In this document: one piece after another, positions 25,351-35,700 of the stretch
Layout: the number at the start of each line of letters is the position of its first letter
Numbering within the stretch: the stretch's first letter is position 1
From: Stieleria varia
GTDB lineage: Bacteria; Planctomycetota; Planctomycetia; Pirellulales; Pirellulaceae
NCBI RefSeq assembly: GCF_038443385.1
Contig: NZ_CP151726.1
Coordinates: forward strand, 1,798,001-1,862,000
DNA length: 64,000 bases
Reading direction: 5' to 3'
The notes under the pieces: generated by a model
The model's database searches: none
Told to the model about the DNA's origin: nothing
The model's input: the letters and a program-made list of their open reading frames with translations, nothing else
Position numbers and translations under genes: made by a program

Positions 25351-26375
25351 TCAGCCCACTGGTCACAGCCATCTTGGCAGCGTTGAGCTGCATTGCAATT
25401 GTTGCCATCGCCGAATGGTTGCACGCAGCCCGAACGCATCGAGTCGCAAAGCTTGCCTTTGGAGCTACGGGGCGACCTGCGGCCTGGGCTAGGCTGGTGC
25501 CGTTGATCCGCGTGACGACGATGGGATTGATCGCTTGGGGGCTTGCGATTCTGTTTTGCGAGCCGCCACGCGTCGCAGATGTCCAGCCGTCCCCGGAGGC
25601 GTCCAAGCACGTGTTGGTTTGTCTGGATTCGTCACCCAGTATGTTTTTAGAGGACGCCGGGCTGAGGCAGCCTGACAACAACGAGTTGCAGCAGAGAATG
25701 GTCCGTGGCGGCGAAGTCATCCAAGCGGTTTTGGATCGATTGGATGGGGAGAACACACGTATCACGGTGTTCGGTGTTTACACCAAGGCCGTACCGATCG
25801 TCGAAGAGACGTTTGACAAAGCCGTCGTGCAGAATCTGTTTGACGGTTTGCCTGTCTACACCGCGTTCGCGCCAGGTCCGACTCAGCTTTCCTCCACCAT
25901 CTCGGATGCGATCGAGTACGCGCGGCGATGGCCTGATGGTTCTGCACTATTGCTCGTGGTCAGCGACGGGGACAGCACGGACAAAACACCGATCCGAGCG
26001 GTACCAAAAGCGATCGCTGACACACTGGTGATCGGGCTGGGACAAACCAGTCAAGCAACTACGATCGCCGGCCATGCTTCACGTCAAGATGCCGAATCAT
26101 TGCGGGCACTCGCCAGCCAACTGCGCGGCACCTATTTTGACGCCAACATTCGACACCTGCCGAGCGAGCTGCTGAGCCGATTGTCAATCATCCAGCCGCG
26201 TGTCGCCGACGGCGTCGGGTTACGCGAAGCGGCGGTGGTGGCGGTGTGTTTTGGGGCGACGCTGCTGTCGATCCTCTTGCCGACGCTCAGCCTGCTTGGT
26301 GCACCACGGCGGGAATCAGCGGCGGTCCACTCGATGCAGTCTCCGCTTGCCGCACATTCAGGAGAACTTGTCTGA
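25344..26375 (+). CDS. VWA-domain membrane protein, BatB-like
   Basis: I favour TTG 25344 because GGAGG at 25331-25335 sits eight bases upstream; ATG 25329 would place the start before this site. The product (343 residues) has an N-terminal helix (AILAALSCIAIVAIAEW), a second helix, a MIDAS-like site DSSPS (Asp95) and a C-terminal helix (AAVVAVCFGATLLSILL). It partners the upstream BatA-like gene, with which it overlaps. Confidence 0.88.
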   Translation: MVISPLVTAILAALSCIAIVAIAEWLHAARTHRVAKLAFGATGRPAAWARLVPLIRVTTMGLIAWGLAILFCEPPRVADVQPSPEASKHVLVCLDSSPSMFLEDAGLRQPDNNELQQRMVRGGEVIQAVLDRLDGENTRITVFGVYTKAVPIVEETFDKAVVQNLFDGLPVYTAFAPGPTQLSSTISDAIEYARRWPDGSALLLVVSDGDSTDKTPIRAVPKAIADTLVIGLGQTSQATTIAGHASRQDAESLRALASQLRGTYFDANIRHLPSELLSRLSIIQPRVADGVGLREAAVVAVCFGATLLSILLPTLSLLGAPRRESAAVHSMQSPLAAHSGELV

Positions 26376-27460
26376 TGCGTGCTTCCATCCTTTGGTTGAT
26401 TTGGCTCGTGTTGCCGGTCTTTGTCATCGCCTATCACTATGGGCCAGGCCAAGCATGGCTGGCTCGCGATCAGGCCGCTGCCATGATTCGCGAGGCCGAA
26501 GCCCAGTCGGTGAAGGCCACCGAAGCTCAGAACGCAGCCTATCAACTACAACTCGATGTGCTCGACGCCAGACGCAAAGCCTTTGTCGCCGGCGTCGACT
26601 GGCAGACTCAGCCCCAGCACCCCATCGCGCAATCGGTGCGTTCAGCAACCGACCAGCAGAATGCCGCTTATGAATCGGCCGCTGAAGTGTGGCACGCCAC
26701 TGCTGAGCTGTATGGTCAAGCGACCGAGACGTTGCTCAATACGATCGGTCAAAGCACAGGGAAACAGCAGGGTCCCCCACAGGTCGACCTGGAATTGCTG
26801 GAGTCTCTACGTTGGGCCGAGGCGCGGGCGATGGTACGCTCCGGCGAAGTATTCAACGGCATCGAACAGCTTCAAGCCCTTTTGGATCTGCGTGTGAGTG
26901 ATACAAACGCAAGTGCTGCCGACGGGAATCCTATGAGGGGTTCTTCTAAGTCGTTACCGACGGATGCAATCCGCGAAGAACTTGCCGCAGCCCAGTACAT
27001 CGGCGCTCGGCTCTTGCGTGAAGAAGGCCGCCCTCCGGAGGTCTGGCGGCCGATCGCTAACGAGGCTCGCCAGCACTACCGTTATCTCTCTGCCCCCGAG
27101 AGCAAACCGAGTGCAGTCGTGAGCACAGCACAAGCAGTCCGGGAGCAAGATCCCAGGGGCTCCCAGAAAAAGACTACGACGGAAACCTCGTCCGGAAACG
27201 TCGATCTCTCAGCCCTCACTGCCAACCTGGATCGAGCCGAGCGTCTGCAACTCAACCTCGAACAAGTGCTCAATTTGGAACAAAGTACGTCGGATCAACT
27301 CGAAGGATTGCCTCTTCCGCGTCGAGCTCCGCTTGCACGCCGTCCCGGTGACGGAGAACCGGGTGACAAACCGGGAAAGGCACCTGGACGAGGTCCGTTA
27401 CAGGACGGACCGCCGGGTGGCGGCGCCGGCGTTCCCGCTCCCTATGGCGCGGGTTGGTAA
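26375..27460 (+). CDS. Membrane-anchored coiled-coil protein of the MoxR/VWA operon
   Basis: ATG 26375 shares one base with the preceding stop and has AGGAGA upstream; an in-frame codon at 26246 lies inside the previous gene and is rejected. The 361-residue product has an N-terminal membrane helix (ILWLIWLVLPVFVIAY), a long Ala/Gln/Glu-rich helical region likely to form coiled coil or TPR-like pairs, and a Gly/Pro-rich C-terminal tail. No family recognised. Its position suggests a structural role in the MoxR/Bat complex. Confidence 0.75.
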   Translation: MRASILWLIWLVLPVFVIAYHYGPGQAWLARDQAAAMIREAEAQSVKATEAQNAAYQLQLDVLDARRKAFVAGVDWQTQPQHPIAQSVRSATDQQNAAYESAAEVWHATAELYGQATETLLNTIGQSTGKQQGPPQVDLELLESLRWAEARAMVRSGEVFNGIEQLQALLDLRVSDTNASAADGNPMRGSSKSLPTDAIREELAAAQYIGARLLREEGRPPEVWRPIANEARQHYRYLSAPESKPSAVVSTAQAVREQDPRGSQKKTTTETSSGNVDLSALTANLDRAERLQLNLEQVLNLEQSTSDQLEGLPLPRRAPLARRPGDGEPGDKPGKAPGRGPLQDGPPGGGAGVPAPYGAGW

Positions 27461-27611
27461 TGAAAAACCTTCGTCTTTACTTTCACTCGCTTTCGCTGTT
27501 CAACGAATCGCTAACCTGGTGCGTGCCATGACACATCATTCGTCTTATCAGCCTGCCACCGACTCTGCAATCTCACGTCCTGCTGCGATCAATAGGAACG
27601 GCCCCCAAACA

Positions 27612-30600
27612 ATGCCGAAACATCATCCAATCCGCCGACGCATCGTTGGGGTGTCGCCAATCGTCCTGATCATCGCATGGACCATCGCGTTGACACCGGC
27701 ATCCTGGGCTACGGCACAAAGTTCAAGGATCATTTTGCGGGCGGCGCCGTCGCAATCCGCGACCGAAACGGAATCCACGCAATCGGATCCATTTGCGTCA
27801 GAGACGCCATCGGCTCCATTCGGATCGGAGACGCCGGCACAGCCCGCTGCGTCCACAACCACTGCTACGGCGAAGCCGGATGCCGACACCCAAAAAATCC
27901 TTGACACGATCAAGACGCTGCCGGACGAAGAGAAACGCGCGATGGTCGCTTACTACAAAGACCTGGGCGTTGACTTGGCGCCGTGGCTGCAGTCTGCAGA
28001 GACTCCTGGAACAGCCACCAGCAACCGTCGTCGACAGCTTGTGAAGTTGATGCGAACGGTCAACTTCGTGAGACGTCCCGAGGCGGTGCTGAACGCTCGC
28101 AGCCAGATCGGCATGGAGCCCGAGTCCTTGCCGTCGGCAGACGCAAGTGACCAAGATATTGTCCAGTGGTTTCATCGTCACGCAATGTCAGCAGAGTGGG
28201 CGGCCGTCAAAGCGTTATTGGTATTGCGTGCCGGCAGTGAGGCCGAAGGAATGTATGCGGCGTTGATCCAAGGCACCAATCACGCCGAGTCGGAACTGAT
28301 TCCAGAAGACGTCCTAGGGGTCTCCGAAGCGGCACCGACGGAGCTGACCGATTGGCAAGTCGACTCGTTGGCCGGACTGCTCAAGAAAGCAGCGGATAAA
28401 ACCAGCACACGACCGTTGATCGAAAAGTTTCGCCAAGGGACGACTTGGTTCGGCAACAAAACAGATGCGCAACGTGAACGCACAGTTCGACTGTTGCTCG
28501 CTGCAGATTTGCCGATCGAAGCATTTGAGTTCATGCCGTCGTTGGACGAAGCACGCGAAAGCGAGAACGCGCCGGTGATGAAGGGCCACGCGGAATACCA
28601 ACTGGCACGCGCCGCTGAATCCAAGGATGCAGAAAGCGACCGGATGGTCGAGACGGCTTGGTCACTGTTCGGCGAGATCGCATTGCTCGATAGCGCCGAC
28701 ATAGCAATGAGATCGGAGGCCCTGGGCAGAGCAGTCGACTTGTTGCCACGCGTGCCACCGGGGCCGGGGCTGGCTTGGTTGCGAAGCTTGTTCGAGCACC
28801 CGTCGTTGGCGCCTGCTGGTCTGCAGGCGGTCGCACTGAAGGCTTTGAAACTGGAAGATGAAAAGTTGCCGGAAGCCGCACGCGCCCAGGCGATCCTGAC
28901 GATGAAGGAGGCCGTGGATACATTGTTGGATCAACAAAATGTGCATCAGGATCAATTGACGATTCCGCTGCGCATGTTGACCATCGGTTTGTTGTCAAGA
29001 GCTGAGAATGCGATCAAGGAACAAGCCAACAAAAGCGGCGTGTCCGAAGTCGCCGCATTGTTGCTGCGGTCGATGCCCGACGAAGCCTGGCGTGAACAAA
29101 TCGAGCCAAGCTTGGTCGGACGCGCGTACAACGCGTTCATCGGTGTCGCGTTGATCGCGGACGAAACCGACTTGGCATTGGAACTGCTGACGCAAGGTGT
29201 CAAACGACAGCCAGCCATGAGCACCGAACTGGCGACCGGGTTCCTCAACCTATGGGTCGGTCGGATGCGGGCTCGCACGACTCAGCCCGTGACCACCAGC
29301 AGTGCGTTTTTCTATTCGTACAGTCGAAACACGCGTCCTTCATCGCCGGTGACCCGCGGCTGGCAACAACGCAACTTGGATCGCTTGGCCGAGTTGCTCG
29401 GCGTGCTTGACGGCATCGGCATCGATGGCAGACGACTGCCGGGCGTTGTGACCGCACTGAGTGCTTGCTATGGACCGACACAGGCCTACGAACGAGAGAC
29501 GATCGAGCGTGTGCTTGGACCGATCGACCAGATCAATGCGCCCGTTGCCGCTCAATTGGCTTCCACCATGCGACAAGGATTGAGCGGAGATTGGCGGAGT
29601 CGAAAGGCTCAAGAGGATGCGGGATTTGAACGCAGTGAGTCGGAGCTGCGAAAGATCGTTGAGACCGGATACGACTTGGCAACCGCGCTGGCAGAGTCTG
29701 CCGTGGCGAACAGCACGGACGAACAAGAGGCTTGGCGACACGCGACGTTGAAAGCTGCTTTGAGTTTTGATCGGATGCAGTTTCGTGGCGAGCGAGAGCA
29801 AGATGCGGCTGCGTACCATGCTGCACGCAAGCTTGTTTTCAACGCCTTTGAAAATGCAGCATCGCGATACCGACAAGCCCTCGCAGACGGTCGCGTACGT
29901 CCCGACATGCAGATTTATGACGTTTGGTTCAGTTTGGCACTCGGCGCCAGCGATTTGGGAGCGCTGACGCTGGAAGACCTGATGACGGAAGGCATGGAGA
30001 ACGCGGACCAAATCGACCTGCTGCGATCGGACATCCTGAAGATGGCACCCGATCAAGCAAGTTACCACTTTGGCGAGTTCGCCCGCAGCGTGATGTCGGG
30101 ACTCCCGCAAACCAAGCCAGAAGTCAAACCACGATTGCTGCAGGCTGCGGCACGCGTCGTCGGCGATGACCCCGCGGGAACACCCATTCGGAGAACTCTC
30201 GATCTGTACAACGAATTGGTGGAAGATGAAATTCACCTGCACTTGGCGATCGATGGCAGCGACCGCGTCGGCACCGAGCCCTTCGGGGCGATCTTGACGC
30301 TGCAACACACCGCGTCCATTGATCGATCCTCTGGCGGTTTTGCACGCTACCTGATGGACAGCTTCTCGCAGTTCAGCGCGGGCCAATGGACGACGATCAA
30401 TTATCAAGAACGATTGCAAAAAAGCATTGAGACCTCATTCGGTGGCACCGTTCAATTGCTCGGCATCGGGTTCTTTCAGCCGATGAACCCGGCCGTTCCG
30501 ATCCGACTCCAAGGCAAACCCGGATGGCAGGAAAAGCCGATGGCCTATTTGGTGCTGCAGGCAAACGATCCCAGTGTCGACCGATTGCCCGCCGTTCAGA

Positions 30601-31616
30601 TGGACATGCACTTCACCGACGCTTCGGGACCCATCGTATTGCCGGTGTTGTCAAACACGGTACTGATCGATGCTGCTGCCGATCCTGCGCCACGTCCCGT
30701 TTCAGACCTGGTGATTGAACAGACACTCGATGCCAGACCGATGCTGCTGGGCAAAGACGACCAAACGGTGAAGCTTGAGATCGTCGCCCGCGCGGCAGGT
30801 GTCCTGCCAGATGTCAGTCGGATGTTCAAAGATTTTGACGACGCACTGCCGGGCTACAAAATAGATGACGCCCAATTGGTTGCTGATCCCTACGATGTCA
30901 GCCAGTCGCACCGAGCCCAGGGCGAGAAAGACGACAAGCCGACAAACCGCAGTCCGTACGCCTACTACCAGGAAAGCCTACCCAATTTGGACCCGGACTC
31001 CGACGGCTTGTTTCGACTGGGCACGATGCGCAAATGGCTCGTGACCTACGTCCCCGAAGGATCTGTCGGCGGTTTCAAACCTGACCAGTTTCATTTCCCA
31101 GCCTTGAGCGACAACGCCACGCAAACGCTTGTCTCGATCGATCAGGCTGACGGAAAAAAATCAAGCGTGGCTCCTGCGATGATCACACGGTTCACCTACG
31201 AGGACTACGACATGGTGCCAGTTGAGGGCGCGGTGGTGCAATTCGAGACCAAAGGCAACAACTACGGGGCCTGGGGAGTAGCCGGCTTGATCTCGCTGTT
31301 ACTGGTCTCGTTGCTCGCATCGTGGATGCTTCGCGGCGGACCGATGGCCACAGCCCAATCCAGTGTCATTTCGATCCCAGAATCACTCACGCCCACCGGT
31401 GCCGCGTTATTGCTCCGACGGATCGAGCAAACCCAGGCGTTGAACTGGTCGAAATCAGAACGGTCAGAATTGCGAGCCGACATCGACGCCATCCAACGTC
31501 GTCACTTTGCCGACGCGGCATCCGCTAACGGTGACGCTGGCAATTCTAGCGGCCATTCGAATCAATTGCGTCCCACGGTCCAGCGTTGGGCACAACGTGC
31601 CGCTGTGACCGGATAG
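27612..31616 (+). CDS. Large exported protein with C-terminal membrane helix, end of the MoxR/VWA operon
   Basis: I chose ATG 27612, which gives a normal signal peptide (IVLIIAWTIALTPASWATAQ) and 1334 residues; in-frame starts at 27333 and 27528 precede or overlap the previous gene. The long middle is alpha-helical and repeat-like (TPR-like), followed by a beta-rich part and a C-terminal helix (VAGLISLLLVSLLASWML, about residue 1225) with a short cytoplasmic tail of about 90 residues. No named family is recognised. It would place a large domain outside the membrane and fits as the extracytoplasmic partner of the Bat proteins. Confidence 0.8.
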   Translation: MPKHHPIRRRIVGVSPIVLIIAWTIALTPASWATAQSSRIILRAAPSQSATETESTQSDPFASETPSAPFGSETPAQPAASTTTATAKPDADTQKILDTIKTLPDEEKRAMVAYYKDLGVDLAPWLQSAETPGTATSNRRRQLVKLMRTVNFVRRPEAVLNARSQIGMEPESLPSADASDQDIVQWFHRHAMSAEWAAVKALLVLRAGSEAEGMYAALIQGTNHAESELIPEDVLGVSEAAPTELTDWQVDSLAGLLKKAADKTSTRPLIEKFRQGTTWFGNKTDAQRERTVRLLLAADLPIEAFEFMPSLDEARESENAPVMKGHAEYQLARAAESKDAESDRMVETAWSLFGEIALLDSADIAMRSEALGRAVDLLPRVPPGPGLAWLRSLFEHPSLAPAGLQAVALKALKLEDEKLPEAARAQAILTMKEAVDTLLDQQNVHQDQLTIPLRMLTIGLLSRAENAIKEQANKSGVSEVAALLLRSMPDEAWREQIEPSLVGRAYNAFIGVALIADETDLALELLTQGVKRQPAMSTELATGFLNLWVGRMRARTTQPVTTSSAFFYSYSRNTRPSSPVTRGWQQRNLDRLAELLGVLDGIGIDGRRLPGVVTALSACYGPTQAYERETIERVLGPIDQINAPVAAQLASTMRQGLSGDWRSRKAQEDAGFERSESELRKIVETGYDLATALAESAVANSTDEQEAWRHATLKAALSFDRMQFRGEREQDAAAYHAARKLVFNAFENAASRYRQALADGRVRPDMQIYDVWFSLALGASDLGALTLEDLMTEGMENADQIDLLRSDILKMAPDQASYHFGEFARSVMSGLPQTKPEVKPRLLQAAARVVGDDPAGTPIRRTLDLYNELVEDEIHLHLAIDGSDRVGTEPFGAILTLQHTASIDRSSGGFARYLMDSFSQFSAGQWTTINYQERLQKSIETSFGGTVQLLGIGFFQPMNPAVPIRLQGKPGWQEKPMAYLVLQANDPSVDRLPAVQMDMHFTDASGPIVLPVLSNTVLIDAAADPAPRPVSDLVIEQTLDARPMLLGKDDQTVKLEIVARAAGVLPDVSRMFKDFDDALPGYKIDDAQLVADPYDVSQSHRAQGEKDDKPTNRSPYAYYQESLPNLDPDSDGLFRLGTMRKWLVTYVPEGSVGGFKPDQFHFPALSDNATQTLVSIDQADGKKSSVAPAMITRFTYEDYDMVPVEGAVVQFETKGNNYGAWGVAGLISLLLVSLLASWMLRGGPMATAQSSVISIPESLTPTGAALLLRRIEQTQALNWSKSERSELRADIDAIQRRHFADAASANGDAGNSSGHSNQLRPTVQRWAQRAAVTG

Positions 31617-31673
31617 AAATGGCTTGCCTCGTGAATCCCACAATCCGGTGCGTCAGTCAATGGATCGGCGCTC

Positions 31674-32585
31674 CTAAACCGCCCTCATTAGCGAGATCGT
31701 TTTGCGAACGGATTCTGCGGAACGACGAAATGCGTCCTGTTCCTCCGCAGTCAGCTGAGGGCGGATGACACGGGTGACACCTTCCCGACCGATGACTGCG
31801 GGGAGCGATAGACAAACATCGGTGACTTCGCAAAATCCGTCGATCAGCACGCTCAGAGGCATCGTGTGCCGCAAGTCGTAAACGATGGAATCAAGGATTT
31901 GCATCGTCGCCAGGGCAATCCCGTAGTTCGTGTAGCCCTTCAGTTTGGAGACTTGATATCCCATGCCGACGGTGCGTTGAAAGATTTGCTGGGATACGTC
32001 GTTCGGGTAAAACCGTTCGCCGCCGGTCATCGCAATCGAGCTTGCCGCAAACTGGGTGTCACCGTGTTCGCCGAGAATGTATGCCCTGATGTCATCCGAG
32101 TGGATCTTTAACGTGTCCGATAGCATGGCTCGGTAGCGAACACTGTCGAGCAATGTGCCTGTACCGATCACTCGACAGGGATCAAACCCAGACAGCTCAA
32201 TCGCCGCGTACGTCAACGCATCAACCGGATTGGAAACGATGATCAGGACAGCACCAGGACTGAACTTGGCCAACGCAGGAATCCATTCTTTTAGCAGTGC
32301 GTGATTGTCGCTCGCCAATTCACTACGTTTGCGATTGGGGTCTCCGTAGGGGACGGATGAAGTGAACACGATGATGTCGGAGCCCTCAGAGTCTGGAATG
32401 TCGCCAGCGGAAATCCGCATGTTGCTATTCCGCAGCGCGCTGGCGTGTGACAAGTCCAACGCGTCGCCCTCGGCTTTTTCACGTGTCCGGTTGACCAACA
32501 TCAACTCGCTGGCCATGGGGTTCATGACGTTTGCAAAGGCGATGGCCGAGCCGACTTTGCCCGTGCCGACGATCGTGATTTTCAT
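31674..32585 (-). CDS. Lactate/malate dehydrogenase family protein
   Basis: 303 residues, the usual family length. The NAD-binding loop is GTGKVGS (residues 7-13), then SNPVDALTY, the substrate-binding LDSVRYR with its Asp and Arg, and the catalytic His in LGEHGDTQF. The specificity loop reads SSVPYGDPNRKRSEL: the position that is Gln in lactate and Arg in malate dehydrogenases seems to be Tyr, so the substrate cannot be predicted. Cytoplasmic 2-hydroxy acid oxidation with NAD is the family reaction. The gene converges on the MoxR operon end (57-base gap) and is divergent from the next surface-protein gene. Confidence 0.9.
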   Translation of the reverse strand: MKITIVGTGKVGSAIAFANVMNPMASELMLVNRTREKAEGDALDLSHASALRNSNMRISAGDIPDSEGSDIIVFTSSVPYGDPNRKRSELASDNHALLKEWIPALAKFSPGAVLIIVSNPVDALTYAAIELSGFDPCRVIGTGTLLDSVRYRAMLSDTLKIHSDDIRAYILGEHGDTQFAASSIAMTGGERFYPNDVSQQIFQRTVGMGYQVSKLKGYTNYGIALATMQILDSIVYDLRHTMPLSVLIDGFCEVTDVCLSLPAVIGREGVTRVIRPQLTAEEQDAFRRSAESVRKTISLMRAV

Positions 32586-32744
32586 GCCGTATGAATCGGG
32601 CTAACGTTCTGGGATGACAAAAAACGAGATGACCTCCAGCTTTTTTCGTTGTTTCCGTTGATACGGCTGAAATCAAAGCCGGCTGTCTCTATCATAGCTG
32701 GTACGCCTTGACTTTCTCCCCATCTTTCCGGATCCCCCCGCCCC

Positions 32745-35700
32745 ATGCGAAAAAAACTTCGCATCAAACATCGATTATTGCATCGGCGTCGCTTGTTTTC
32801 ACTCGAGCGACTTGAGCAGCGGCAGTTGCTGGCCGCTGGAGTCAATCTTGCACTTTACGAGTTCACCAACAACACCGCGGGCAACCCCGAGTTCTTTTCC
32901 ACCGACACGCACTTGGAGACGACCGCGAGCGATATCACGTCGCCATTGAGCTTGGGTTGGACGGGGAACGGCAGCCCACCCAACGGGCTCGCCTTGGGCG
33001 GCGCGTTCAACGAGACGACCGAACCAACCCCGGCTGGCGGTCAACTCGACTATTTTGAACTTACCATCACACAGGATGCCGGATACGCGATGTCGACGTC
33101 GCGATTCAGCATGCAGATCCGACGCAACGACCCCGACTCAAAGAACAGCTATTCGGTTTACTTTGACGACGACCCCGGAGCGGGCGGAAACAACTTCACA
33201 ACCAAGTTGACCAGCGGCACGATCACCAGCGAAGACACTTTCGAATCGATCATTGTCGATGTCGAAGGCCTGCCGGAATTCACGAACAAGACCACGCCGC
33301 TAACGTTCCGCGTCTACGCTTGGGGAACCGCTGGGCTGGGTACCATGCGACTGGACAACATTCGTGTCCAGGCCATTCAAGAGTCGGTCAGCGAGTCAAA
33401 ACTGGCGTACTATGGCGACGCCGGCCGATTGTTGCACCCGCTGGACCCGAGAGGAAATCGCATCGCAGATTTCTCCACGGCAGGTTATCGCAACAGCAAC
33501 GAGCCGATCCCTGACGTCACGCAGCTGATCGATGCATCTCGCGTGGTCAGCGTATCACCTGTTCCCGGCGACGACATGGCAACGATTCAAGCCGCAATCG
33601 ATCAAGTGGCCGCGATGTCGCTTGACGGCAATGGCTTTCGTGGCGTTGTACAGCTCACCGCTGGCGAATTCCAAATCAGTAACCAGCTCCGAATCCTGGA
33701 CAGCGGCGTCGTTCTGCGTGGTGTGGGAGACGGCGACGATCCGGCCACGGACACGATTCTGCGTGGGACGGGAACGTTGCAGCGATCTCTTATTGTCGTT
33801 GGTCAATCGTCAGGGTTTGCCTCTGGAATTGCGAACACGACACACAACATTGTGGACAAATACGTCCCGGTCGGTGCCACGAGCCTACTTGTCGACTCGA
33901 CGAGCAACTGGAGCGTCGGAGACCCCGTGGTCGTCAGACGCCCCAGCACGCAGGAATGGATTTCCGCAATCGGGATGGACAACATTCCTCCCCGAAGCGA
34001 CGGCGGGACGGTCGTTCAATGGTCACCGGGCAGTGCCTTCGACCAGCTCTACGAACGCACGATCACGCGGATCGAAGGCAACCGAATTTTCCTCAACGCG
34101 CCGCTGATGAACTCGTTCGAGCAACAATACGGCGGCGGAACTGTTTGGCGATACACGTTTCCACGGATCAATCAGATCGGCATTGAGAACATTCGTGGAA
34201 TCTCCGATTTTGTAAACCCCACGGACGAAAACCACGCCCAAACCTTTATCGAGCTTCAAGCGGTCGAGGACGCTTGGGTCCGCAACGTGACGGGGCAGTA
34301 TCTCGTGTTTTCAACCGTCCATGCGACCAGCCGTTCAATCCGGGTCACGGTCGATGACGCGCAAAGTCTTGATCCGGTATCCATCGTTACTGGCGGTCGT
34401 CGCTACCCATTTAATATCGATGGCCAATTCATCTTGATGCAGAATCTGTACTCCGAAGACGGCCGACACGATTTCGTCAACAACGCAGCAACACGAAATC
34501 GTGGTCCCAATGTTTTCTTGAACGGAACCGCAGTCGATTCCAATAGCAGCAGCGGGCCTCACCAACGATGGTCCTCTGGAACACTTTACGACACCATCAG
34601 CACCGACAACATGACGGAAGCCCGCAACCGGGGGAACTTTGGGACGGGTCACGGTTGGGCGGGAGCAAACATGGTGTTTTGGAACAACACGGCAACTCAG
34701 TTTGTCATCCAAAATCCACCGACGGCACAAAACTGGCTGATCGGCTCCACGGGGCAAATCGTCGAGGAAACTCTTTTCGGCCCGCAACCCTCGGGAATCT
34801 ATTCCGAGCACGGAACTCCGATTGATTTTGGCGATCCGAACAATCCGCTGAGCAGCCTTTTCATCGCCCAACTCAATCAGCGATCTGGTGAACCGGGTTC
34901 CGAAAAACGCGAGTACGTTCTGGGTGACTTTGATCTACTGGAGTATGACGGGGTAGGCAGCGCCGATGACGTGTTTGTCGACGCGGATTGGGCATCAAGT
35001 CTCGCCACGCTGGGAGTTTCAAGCCACTTGGATAGGTCAATCGACGACCGCGTTGTGCCGTTCAGCTTTGCCTACCAACTCGATTCTCATGAAATCGTCA
35101 CCGCCGCAACGCTTTCGCTAGGTCTTCGAGGAACAGGGTCTGGGACGAGTGATGACACGCTCCTGATCGAGAGTCTGCTCGACTCGCGGCCTCTGCAGTC
35201 GTATGGACTGCCTGCACAGATTTCACAGACGGAGACAACGCCGGTCTTGATCGAATTGACCGGAGCGGATCTCGTTGCCTTGCAAGACGGATTGTTGAAT
35301 TTGGCGATCGATAACAACACGGCGGTGGATTGGGCGGTCCTGGACTTGACGGTCAACACTGCTAGCGAGTTTGACCTGGGTGACGCGCCATCGCCATTTG
35401 CCACGCTGTTTGCCGACGACGGAGCACGCCATGTCGATACGGGGCCGAGACTTGGCAACCTCCGTGATGCGGAAGCCGACGGTCAGCCCACGGGCGACGC
35501 CGATGGTGACGGCGGTGACGATGATGGAGTGATGTTTGGAATGCTGGCTACCGACATGACGCTGGCAGGCGTGAACGTGGACCTCCAAAACGCTGCGGCC
35601 GCCAAAGTCGATGCCTGGATTGATTTTAACTTCGATGGTGACTGGGACGATCCGGGCGAGCAAATTCTCGACAGCGTGGATATCGCCGGCGGCATGCAAA

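Noticed and set aside
29340-30419. Long open frame on the minus strand
   Set aside because: It lies entirely inside the large plus-strand gene 27612-31616, has no family features, and the plus-strand product has a clear signal peptide and membrane anchor. GC-rich sequence makes long antisense frames common.
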